Source: Syntrophomonadaceae bacterium
GTDB lineage: Bacteria > Bacillota > Dethiobacteria > DTU022
Direction: 5' to 3'
Assembly: GCA_003558195.1 (NCBI GenBank)
Contig: PWMM01000282.1
Coordinates: 1-7,525 of the forward strand
Length of the DNA stretch: 7,525 nucleotides
The position numbers and the translations under genes are program-made. This document shows, piece after piece, positions 1 to 5,296 of the stretch (position 1 is its first letter; the number at the start of each line of letters is the position of its first letter). Under the pieces are notes generated by a model, which was not told the origin of the DNA, searched no databases, and worked only from the letters and a program-made list of their open reading frames with translations.

Positions 1-99
1 AACCTCTCCGTGGTGATGTATTTCAATCAAACCAGGGTAGGCTTCGACCCGGGGTGGGCGGGGGTAAGCCCAGACCGACTCTTGCTTCTTTTTCTTCAT
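1..99 (-). CDS. DUF427 family protein, N-terminal part (cut by window edge)
   Basis: The minus strand from the ATG at 99-97 reads open for 33 codons to the window edge, so only the N-terminus is seen. After a lysine-rich start (MKKKKQ) comes ESVWAYPRPPRVE (residues 7-19), which closely resembles the SVWDYPRPPRLE opening of DUF427 domain proteins, followed by a stretch ending in HHHGEV where the family usually has a hydrophobic beta strand and a G-E/V motif. DUF427 proteins are small (roughly 90-120 residues if single-domain) and have no settled biochemical function, so none is proposed. A GAGGTG ribosome binding site (108-113, minus sense) sits 8 nt before the ATG. The start overlaps by 4 nt (ATGA) with the last stop codon of the decayed frame at 96-434, as if the two once formed an operon. 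The family call rests on one short motif recognised from memory. Confidence 0.65.
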   Translation of the reverse strand, partial: MKKKKQESVWAYPRPPRVEAYPGLIEIHHHGEV

Positions 100-434
100 T
101 TGTTAAGCACCTCATTAATAAATTCGGGACAATAATCCCGGTTAAATTTTTCATAACGCGCAGTTATTAGTATTATTTTCTCTTCGCGAATCTTGCTTAG
201 CACAGAGGGCGATTATGATCTGTTGATGTTCTTTGTAAGCATGACTTTTTAAGAAAAGCAATGAGAAGCAGGTTCCCGGGAATAATTTTCATTGGGTCCC
301 GATATTAATTCATCTTTCAATTACTGGGTTAAATACCTGATCAAGCTATGCCCTCCATATACTGCTGCCAGCAGTATGTAAATAAGCAATCAGGGAGATA
401 TTCGCCTGTACCAGGGTTCTTTTTTCATTTCCAT
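96..434 (-). pseudogene. decayed minus-strand gene of unknown family
   Basis: A very good ribosome binding site (AGGAGGA, minus sense, 441-447) lies 6 nt before an ATG at 434-432. The peptide begins MEMKKEPWYRRISP and meets TGA at codon 15. The same frame continues for 113 codons to a TGA at 98-96 that overlaps the next gene's ATG, with three further in-frame TAA stops on the way. The last open part, ending in RYEKFNRDYCPEFINEVLNK, looks like real protein. Other frames also hold protein-like pieces: one has LVQANISLIAYLHTAGSS near the start and HAYKEHQQIIIALCAKQD in the middle, which loosely recalls the effector-binding domain of FadR-type GntR regulators. The simplest reading is a gene broken by several frameshifts and stops. 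The GntR idea is weak. Alternatively the intact start is a 14-residue peptide and the rest is non-coding. Confidence 0.35.
359..377. repeat. perfect 19-nt palindrome, possible operator
   Basis: ATACTGCTG and CAGCAGTAT are exact reverse complements of nine bases around a single central C. The length and near-zero spacer fit a binding site for a dimeric regulator better than an RNA hairpin, which cannot close a one-base loop. It lies about 60 bases inside the decayed minus-strand reading frame, so it could be a site once used by a neighbouring promoter or a chance product of coding sequence. No regulator is encoded in the window. Confidence 0.4.
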
Positions 435-556
435 AGTTATTCCTCCTTCTATATTTTAGTTTAGCACAAAGCGCGGTTAAAAGACAGACTATTTTAGTTA
501 TTAAGGATTGATCTTAAATAGCTTCAACCTGCGTAGCTGCGGCTGCCAATTGTTAG

Positions 557-703
557 CTTAATGGCTATGCCTGGAACGAACATGGCGAACTGGCAATGCT
601 GCAGAAAGAAAGAGATCCTGATTTCGCTCAGAAGCTTAGCCTGTATAATGCAAGCCCGGAGAAAATTGACCAAAATATTAACACTTGTATGACTTATGGC
701 TAG
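557..703 (+). other. short unidentified open frame, possible gene remnant
   Basis: Between a TAG at 554-556 and a TAG at 701-703 one frame is open for 48 codons with strikingly protein-like content: it includes GYAWNEHGELAMLQ, then KERDPDFAQKLSLYNASP, then EKIDQNINTCMTYG. The balanced charged residues and helix-like spacing are unlike the other frames here. There is no ribosome binding site before its internal ATG (593-595), and the stop just upstream excludes a longer frame, so it is probably the tail of a broken gene rather than an expressed peptide. I do not recognise the family. The longer minus-strand frame covering 524-718 is judged to be its shadow. Confidence 0.3.
666..693 (+). promoter_or_regulatory. 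weak candidate promoter upstream of the succinate/fumarate operon
   Basis: TTGACC (666-671) matches five of six bases of the -35 consensus and is followed, after 16 bases, by TATGAC (688-693), four of six of the -10 consensus. It points toward the flavoprotein gene and would give a leader of about 130 nt containing the hairpin at 750-775. It also overlaps the short open frame at 557-703, so a chance match is quite possible. Confidence 0.22.
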
Positions 704-749
704 TTGATAAAATGTCAATGTAGCTGCTGAATTTTGCTGCGTGTCAATA

Positions 750-775
750 GGCCTTAAGCAACGATTAAGCCTTTT
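750..775 (+). terminator. terminator-like hairpin in the leader of the flavoprotein gene
   Basis: GGCCTTAA (750-757) pairs with TTAAGCC (765-771) with one bulged C and a 7-nt loop, giving seven base pairs, and TTTT follows at once (772-775), then AATCCTT. This is the shape of a modest rho-independent terminator. It ends 52 nt before the ATG at 828, so it either closes the remnant ending at 703 or acts as a conditional terminator in the operon leader. It is short and partly AT, so strength is doubtful. Confidence 0.4.
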
Positions 776-827
776 AATCCTTCAGAACCTGCATACTTTT
801 TGAAATGAGAGACAAGGAGCTGGTTGA

Positions 828-2531
828 ATGGCTGGCAATAATATACATGAACATGATCTAGTGGTGGTCGGTGGTGGGTTGGCCGGGCTTAGGGCTGCTA
901 TCGAAGCACATGATCATGGGGCAAGCACCGCAGTGGTCTCCAAGGTTTACCCGCTGCGCTCCCATTCGGTTGCTGCCCAGGGGGGTATCAATGCAGCACT
1001 GGGAAATGATCCTGGCTCAAAAGGAGATAGCTGGGAAAAGCATGCTTTTGATACTATAAAGGGCTCTGCTTACCTGGCCGACCAGGATGCAGTTGAAATC
1101 CTTTGTAAAGAGGCGGCCGCTTCGATCTATGAACTTGAACACTGGGGGACGGTATTTTCAAGGGACAGTGAAGGGAAGCTGGCCCAAAGACCGTTCGGAG
1201 GGGCTGGCGTGCCAAGAACCTGTTACGCTGCAGACCGGACCGGTCATAATCTTTTAAACACCTTATTTGAACAGGCCTATGCCAGGGGCATCAAATTTTA
1301 CAATGAATACTTTGTTACTTCGCTTGTTGTAAATGACAACAAGTGTACGGGCTCTATAGCTATCGATATCCAAACTGGAAAGCTGCACGGTTTTTCTGTC
1401 AAAGCGCTTATCCTTTCAACCGGTGGTTATGGGAGGATCTATGAACGATCAACAAATTCACTAATTAATACAGCCGATGGTCACGCCTTAGCTTATCGTT
1501 CTGGTGCGGCTCTTAAAGATATGGAGTTTGTCCAATTTCATCCCACTACCCTTTATGGATCAAATATCCTGATCACGGAAGGCGCAAGAGGTGAGGGTGC
1601 CCACCTTATAAACTCAGAAGGTGATAGATTCATGATTAAATATGCACCCGAAGCAAAAGAGCTTGCCCCAAGGGACATAGTAGCCCGCTCGATTACACAA
1701 GAAATAGAGAAAGGATTGGGCTATGCAGGTGAATATGTTTACCTGGATCTCAGGCCTCTTGGCGCTGAAAAAATTAATGAACGTTTACCTGGCATCAGGC
1801 AGATTGCGCTTGACTTTGCAAACCTGGATCCCATCGAAGAACCGGTGCCGGTTCAACCGGGTCAGCATTATTCCATGGGCGGTATTGCGGTCAATAATGA
1901 AGGCGAAACTAGCATAGAGGGTTTGCTCGCAGCAGGAGAGTGCGCCTCTGTTTCCGTGCATGGCGCAAACAGGCTCGGTGGCAATTCATTGTTAGAGGCG
2001 CTGGTATTTGGCAAGAAAGCAGGTAAAAAGGCGTGTTGTAATAACCGGCAAACCGGCCCCCTGTCTATAGTAAAAAAAGTAATGGACCGGGAACAGGAAC
2101 GATTAGAAAACTTGTTTTCCGGTGAGGGAGATAATTGGGCTACTTTAACGAAGGAAATGAGAAAAACCGTCTACAGCAAATTCGGGATTTTTAGAGATAA
2201 AGAAAAGATGGAAAAAGGGTTAAAAACTATAGAACGGCTCAAAGATCGCTACCAGAATACGGCTTTGAAATACAAGGGGAAAACTTACAACCAAGCATTG
2301 CTTAAGTACCTGGAACTGGGCTATATGCTTGAAATAGCTGAAGCTGTTGCTGTATCAGCACTAGAAAGAAGAGAAAGCCGGGGGTCGCATTACAGAACAG
2401 ATTACCCTGATAGTGATGACGACAATTTCCTAAAGCATATCATTCTTAAAGCAGATCAAAAGAACAGGCCGGCGATATCTTACGCCCCGGTCAGGATGGG
2501 CTTATTTCCTGTAAAGGAGCGCGAATACTAA
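828..2531 (+). CDS. sdhA: succinate dehydrogenase/fumarate reductase flavoprotein subunit
   Basis: This is the catalytic FAD subunit that interconverts succinate and fumarate, passing electrons to the iron-sulfur partner encoded next. The N-terminus has the FAD Rossmann motif G15-G-G-L-A-G20. RSHSVAAQGG (44-53) carries H46, the histidine that holds FAD covalently in this family. QFHPTT (236-241) has substrate-site H238; PRDIVARS (281-288) has R282, equivalent to the family's proton-donor arginine; H347 (GQHYSMGG) and HGANRLGGNSL (378-388, R382) complete the dicarboxylate site. The C-terminal RESRGSHYRTDYP is also typical. At 567 residues it is full length. AAGGAG (814-819) sits 8 nt before the ATG. 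The stop shares one base with the next start (TAATG), implying translational coupling. Sequence alone does not settle whether it works as dehydrogenase or fumarate reductase, so frdA would be an equally fair symbol. The covalent-FAD histidine argues against L-aspartate oxidase (NadB). Confidence 0.93.
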   Translation: MAGNNIHEHDLVVVGGGLAGLRAAIEAHDHGASTAVVSKVYPLRSHSVAAQGGINAALGNDPGSKGDSWEKHAFDTIKGSAYLADQDAVEILCKEAAASIYELEHWGTVFSRDSEGKLAQRPFGGAGVPRTCYAADRTGHNLLNTLFEQAYARGIKFYNEYFVTSLVVNDNKCTGSIAIDIQTGKLHGFSVKALILSTGGYGRIYERSTNSLINTADGHALAYRSGAALKDMEFVQFHPTTLYGSNILITEGARGEGAHLINSEGDRFMIKYAPEAKELAPRDIVARSITQEIEKGLGYAGEYVYLDLRPLGAEKINERLPGIRQIALDFANLDPIEEPVPVQPGQHYSMGGIAVNNEGETSIEGLLAAGECASVSVHGANRLGGNSLLEALVFGKKAGKKACCNNRQTGPLSIVKKVMDREQERLENLFSGEGDNWATLTKEMRKTVYSKFGIFRDKEKMEKGLKTIERLKDRYQNTALKYKGKTYNQALLKYLELGYMLEIAEAVAVSALERRESRGSHYRTDYPDSDDDNFLKHIILKADQKNRPAISYAPVRMGLFPVKEREY

Positions 2532-3268
2532 TGATTATCAGGATATCCAGGGACGCAGGAGAAAGCTATGCTGACTACAATGTTCAGGTAAGCGAAGAAA
2601 TGACTGTTCTTGATGCCTTATTTCATATCCAGGAAAACATCGACGAGTCACTGGCTTTTCGCTATTCTTGCCGGGGCGCAGTATGTGGAAGCTGTGCGAT
2701 AATGGTTAATGGCATGCCGCTGCTTGCATGTAAAACACCGGTAGCAAGGATTGAGGAACTTAACAATGTTTATGAGGTATTCCTGCCCAGGAAAGGTGAA
2801 GTCCCCAAAGATGGAATGCTCCTGGAACCTATCCCCAAATTACCGGTAATGAAGGACCTGGTGGTGGATTGGGAGCCCTTTTTTGATCTTTTTGGAAAGC
2901 TTGAGCTAAAATTAAGAGGGGCCGGTAATCCTCCAGAAAAGGAATACTTGATTGCAAAAGAAAAGGTGCGGGAACTTGAAAAGTATACTAACTGCATTTC
3001 TTGTGCCCTGTGCTGGAGCGCCTGTCCTGTGGTTGGTGATCTAAAAGATTATCCCGGGCCTGCCGCCCTGGCAAAATTGTACCGCTTTTACCTGGACCCG
3101 AGAGAGCCCGATGCTCTAAACAGGCTAGCTATTGCGAATCAAGAATTTGGTTGGTGGGCATGTGATTTTTACACTAATTGCAAGAAAGTATGCCCAAAGA
3201 AAGTTCCACCTAATATCGCTATAGGAAAGGCGCGCAGTCAACTAAAAAATATGGAGGATAATCAATGA
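2531..3268 (+). CDS. sdhB: succinate dehydrogenase/fumarate reductase iron-sulfur subunit
   Basis: This 245-residue protein carries electrons between the flavoprotein and the electron carrier. The N-terminal plant-ferredoxin-like domain binds [2Fe-2S] through C47, C52, C55 and C67 (SCRGAVCGSC then LAC). The C-terminal helical domain has CISCALCWSACP (155-166) and CDFYTNCKKVCP (211-222). By analogy with E. coli SdhB, C155, C158, C161 and C221 hold [4Fe-4S], while C165, C211 and C217 hold [3Fe-4S]. All expected ligands are present and the length is normal. It starts one base into the flavoprotein stop codon, with AAGGAG at 2514-2519, and its TGA overlaps the next ATG by 4 nt. No membrane-anchor gene (sdhC/sdhD or frdC) follows or precedes it here, so the quinone-binding partner is either encoded elsewhere or absent. 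In the latter case the pair would be soluble and use another electron carrier. Confidence 0.93.
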   Translation: MIIRISRDAGESYADYNVQVSEEMTVLDALFHIQENIDESLAFRYSCRGAVCGSCAIMVNGMPLLACKTPVARIEELNNVYEVFLPRKGEVPKDGMLLEPIPKLPVMKDLVVDWEPFFDLFGKLELKLRGAGNPPEKEYLIAKEKVRELEKYTNCISCALCWSACPVVGDLKDYPGPAALAKLYRFYLDPREPDALNRLAIANQEFGWWACDFYTNCKKVCPKKVPPNIAIGKARSQLKNMEDNQ

Positions 3269-4635
3269 GAATAGAAAAAGATACTCTTGGTGAAATTAAA
3301 GTGCCAGATAAGGCTTACTATGGGGCGCAAACCCAGAGGGCCCTTAACAACTTTAAAGCCAGCGGGAAACCATTTCCCCTGATATTTATCAAGGCTTTCC
3401 TGCGCTTGAAAAAAGCCTGTGCCATGGCTAATGCTGATTGTGGAAAACTGGAAAGAAGCAAGAAAGACGTCCTTGTTGAAGCCTGCGAGCGCGCTGAAGG
3501 TATGACAGAACAATTCAAAGTTGATCTCTATCAAGCAGGAGCAGGGACCTCATTCAACATGAATGTAAACGAAGTTGTGGCCAACATTGCAGCAGAAATC
3601 CTCCGAAAGCCTAAAGGAGATTACAGCCAGATTCATCCCAATGATCATGTTAATATGTCTCAATCAAGCAATGATACTTTTCCGACCGCATCGCATCTAG
3701 CGGTCATCTGGAAGGCTGACCAACTGCTTAAAGTATTAGATGACCTTGCAGGGGCATTTGAAGAAAAAAGCAGGCAATTTTCCGGCATTATTAAAACCGG
3801 AAGAACTCACCTAATGGACGCTACCCCCGTTACAGTTGGTGATGAATTTGGTGCCTATGCTGCTGTTCTTAAACGCGCAGCCGGTTTGCTTAAAGAAGGA
3901 AGAGATAATCTGCTGGAGGTGCCCCTGGGTTCAACTGCTGTTGGTACGGGCGCAAATTCTCCTGAGGGGTTTAAAGATAAAGCGTTGCAATACCTTTCTG
4001 ATTTTACCGGCTTAACACTTAAAAGATCGCAAAATCCTTTCGAGGCGTTGCAAAGCAGGTTTGGGTTGTCTGTTTTTTCCAGTTATTTAAGCGAACTGGC
4101 CAAAGAACTGAATCGCATCGCCAACGATTTAAGATTGCTAAATTCAGGGCCGGTGGCGGGGCTGGCCGAAATCAAACTTCCTGCCGTGCAACCGGGTTCT
4201 TCCATCATGCCCGGAAAAGTTAACCCCGTAATGGCAGAATGCCTTAACATGATTTGTTTCAGGGTTATTGGAAACCATGACACGGTTTCTTTAGCTTCCC
4301 AGGCCGGTCAAATGGAGCTAAATGTTATGACTCCGGTTATGACAACGAGCATTTTAGAATCACAGGAGCTTTTAATCAATTATCTGCCCGATTTCCAAAA
4401 GCTGTGCGTGGAAGGAATAGAAGCAGATCAGGAAAGATGTAAAAATCTGCTCTTATTAAATCCTTCACTCGCCACTTTATTAGCAACTGATATTGGATAC
4501 GAGAATGCCGCAAAGCTGGCGCAAGAATCACTGGAAAAGAAAATTCCTGTTCCTGAACTGGCGGTAAAAAAGAAGTTGATCTCGAAGGAAAAAGCAAGGC
4601 AGTTATTCAAAGATTCGTATGATCTAGAGCCTTAA
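3265..4635 (+). CDS. class II fumarase/aspartase family lyase, probably fumarate hydratase
   Basis: This 456-residue lyase adds water (fumarase) or ammonia (aspartase) to fumarate. The superfamily signature GSSIMPGKVNP (311-321) supplies catalytic S312 with K318 and N320. GTSFNMNVNEV (94-104), HPNDHVN (124-130), QSSNDTFPTA (133-142) and GRTHLMDATPVT (179-190, H182) form the rest of the site. Evidence for fumarase: the GAQTQRA start (20-26), SSND, HLMDATPVT as remembered from actinobacterial FumC, and the position behind the fumarate-producing subunits. Evidence for aspartase: NPVMAE after the signature, PNDHVN, and SQAGQMELNVM (345-355). I favour fumarase on context, but aspartate ammonia-lyase is a real alternative, so no symbol is given. 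GGAGG (3253-3257) sits 7 nt before the ATG, which overlaps the previous stop by 4 nt. The gene ends the operon. Confidence 0.85.
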   Translation: MRIEKDTLGEIKVPDKAYYGAQTQRALNNFKASGKPFPLIFIKAFLRLKKACAMANADCGKLERSKKDVLVEACERAEGMTEQFKVDLYQAGAGTSFNMNVNEVVANIAAEILRKPKGDYSQIHPNDHVNMSQSSNDTFPTASHLAVIWKADQLLKVLDDLAGAFEEKSRQFSGIIKTGRTHLMDATPVTVGDEFGAYAAVLKRAAGLLKEGRDNLLEVPLGSTAVGTGANSPEGFKDKALQYLSDFTGLTLKRSQNPFEALQSRFGLSVFSSYLSELAKELNRIANDLRLLNSGPVAGLAEIKLPAVQPGSSIMPGKVNPVMAECLNMICFRVIGNHDTVSLASQAGQMELNVMTPVMTTSILESQELLINYLPDFQKLCVEGIEADQERCKNLLLLNPSLATLLATDIGYENAAKLAQESLEKKIPVPELAVKKKLISKEKARQLFKDSYDLEP

Positions 4636-4684
4636 GATATTTTTTTAATCTGGACCGCTATCTAATATTATTAAGCTCTATTTT
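4625..4684 (+). terminator. weak terminator-like hairpin after the lyase gene
   Basis: TAGAGC (4625-4630) pairs with GCTCTA (4675-4680), extended inward by TTAA/TTAA and ATATT/AATAT with small bulges, and TTTT follows (4681-4684). The stem begins inside the last codons of the lyase gene. A second inverted pair, ACCGCTA (4654-4660) and TAGCGGT (4693-4699), competes with it. The stem is AT-rich with a loop of about 20 nt, so this is a plausible but weak end to the first operon. Confidence 0.3.
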
Positions 4685-4971
4685 GCCGGCTTTAGCGGTT
4701 ATGTGCTCAATTTCAAATATTCCGGTTTGGTGGAGTTCATTTTTGATCTCTTCTTGACCTTTTTATCACCCACCACAAAAAAGAACCTGGTTATTTTTCC
4801 TGATCCCGTCTAGTTTTTATCCTTCATTAGTGCAGTGGAAATAAACCTTGTTGCCCTTGTAAACATAAGTCAGGGGCACGGTGTATGGATAATCGTTGCT
4901 GCCTCAAATACCTTTTATTCGGGTTTTACCTCTGTCCAAAATTGGTTCCGTATTTTTATTGTGTCTCGAAA
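4658..4971 (-). pseudogene. pseudogene of a pyridoxamine-5'-phosphate-oxidase-like (NimA-like) flavin-binding protein
   Basis: Read on the minus strand, pieces of this small FMN-binding family appear in order but in broken frames. An N-terminal piece, FRDTIKIRNQFWTEVKPE (4971-4918), ends in TAA and has no start codon. Then, in a shifted frame, GSNDYPYTVPLTYVYKGN and KVYFHCTNEG (4903-4820) match the family core of the form YPYvVPLsYVY..iYFHcA.eG. A TAA stands where the family has histidine, followed by KLDGIRKNNQVLF (4816-4778). A run of six Ts (4782-4777) breaks the frame; dropping one T restores VVGDKKV. After a gap, GIFEIEHITAKAGK (4723-4682) matches the family's C-terminal IEIEHITGKA. The whole spans about 105 codons against roughly 155-160 in intact relatives, so some 50 codons of the middle are missing. 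Stops, frameshifts and the deletion show it is dead. Confidence 0.75.
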
Positions 4972-5029
4972 TTATTCGAAGCCTTCCTGATTCTGAAGCA
5001 GGTATTTGTTTCCCTGTGGAGAACAAATA

Positions 5030-5071
5030 AATACCGCAAAATTTTCACTATTAAAAAAATATTGCGGTATT
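5030..5071. repeat. long inverted repeat (15 paired bases, 10-nt loop)
   Basis: AATACCGCAA (5030-5039) pairs perfectly with TTGCGGTATT (5062-5071). After one A/A mismatch, ATTTT (5041-5045) pairs with AAAAT (5056-5060), leaving a 10-nt loop. On the plus strand no T-run follows. On the minus strand the stem is followed by TATTTGTT, so it could end minus-strand transcription. It lies between the flavoprotein pseudogene and the E1 operon leader. It may be a terminator, an mRNA-stabilising hairpin, or one copy of a dispersed repeat. Confidence 0.6.
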
Positions 5072-5149
5072 AATGGAATCATAAATTGCTCCTTCAATTT
5101 ACAATAGAAGGCTGAGCTTATTACTGCTATAAGTGTGGCTTAGCATTTA

Positions 5150-5188
5150 CCTGGTATCACTTAAGCACTTTCCCCTGGTATTAAAGTG
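5150..5188. repeat. paired CCTGGTAT repeats with a small inverted repeat
   Basis: CCTGGTAT occurs at 5150-5157 and again at 5174-5181, 24 bases apart. Overlapping them, CACTTT (5166-5171) and AAAGTG (5183-5188) form a 6-bp inverted pair. Such spacing can mark regulator sites ahead of a promoter, here about 110 nt before the E1 alpha start, but the repeats are short and could be chance. Apart from this, the hairpin at 5030-5071 and a faint coding-like stretch near 5192-5281, I see no gene in 4972-5296. Confidence 0.22.
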
Positions 5189-5204
5189 TAAGTTTTAAAT
5201 GCTT

Positions 5205-5233
5205 TTGATCCGGGTATAGCTAATGAATATGCA
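5205..5233 (+). promoter_or_regulatory. weak candidate promoter for the E1 operon
   Basis: TTGATC (5205-5210, four of six -35 bases) is followed after 17 bases by TATGCA (5228-5233, four of six -10 bases). It is correctly oriented, about 65 nt before the GTG start. No sigma-54 type GG-N10-GC element, which drives acetoin operons in some bacteria, was found in this leader by eye. Confidence 0.2.
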
Positions 5234-5280
5234 TTTAAAGCAAAGCCCGCAACCAGAAATAGCTCATTAACTGCTAATTA

Positions 5281-5289
5281 AAAGGAGGG
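5281..5289 (+). promoter_or_regulatory. ribosome binding site fixing the GTG start of E1 alpha
   Basis: AAAGGAGGG is nearly the full anti-Shine-Dalgarno complement and lies 7 nt before GTG at 5297. No in-frame ATG is nearby: the first methionine after the start is at residue 11, too late for this site. The GTG is therefore the start. Confidence 0.8.
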
Positions 5290-5296
5290 TAAAAAG

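Noticed and set aside
125..140. Small hairpin CGGGA/TCCCG with loop of six
   Set aside because: The stem is only five pairs and it sits within the decayed minus-strand frame. The nearby 10-base palindrome TTCCCGGGAA (273-282) is likewise short enough to be chance.
453..481. Minus-strand promoter TTTAAC-N17-TAAAAT before the decayed gene
   Set aside because: The implied transcription start would fall on the ribosome binding site at 441-447, leaving no usable leader, and the -35 match is only three of six.
524..718. Minus-strand open frame of 64 codons, rather hydrophobic
   Set aside because: It has no convincing ribosome binding site and is antisense to the more protein-like plus frame at 557-703. 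A lost membrane-anchor subunit was considered but it faces away from the operon and lacks clear paired membrane segments or haem histidine pattern.
828..2531. L-aspartate oxidase (NadB) as an alternative for the flavoprotein
   Set aside because: The covalent-FAD histidine segment RSHS and the paired iron-sulfur subunit fit succinate dehydrogenase/fumarate reductase. NadB lacks both.
3265..4635. Firm aspA (aspartase) call
   Set aside because: Aspartase-like motifs are present, but fumarase motifs and operon context are at least as strong, so the entry is left as a family call with fumarase preferred.
4885..5073. Plus-strand open frame of 62 codons
   Set aside because: It has no ribosome binding site, a cysteine/phenylalanine/tyrosine-rich composition, and largely overlaps the minus-strand flavoprotein pseudogene and the hairpin at 5030-5071.
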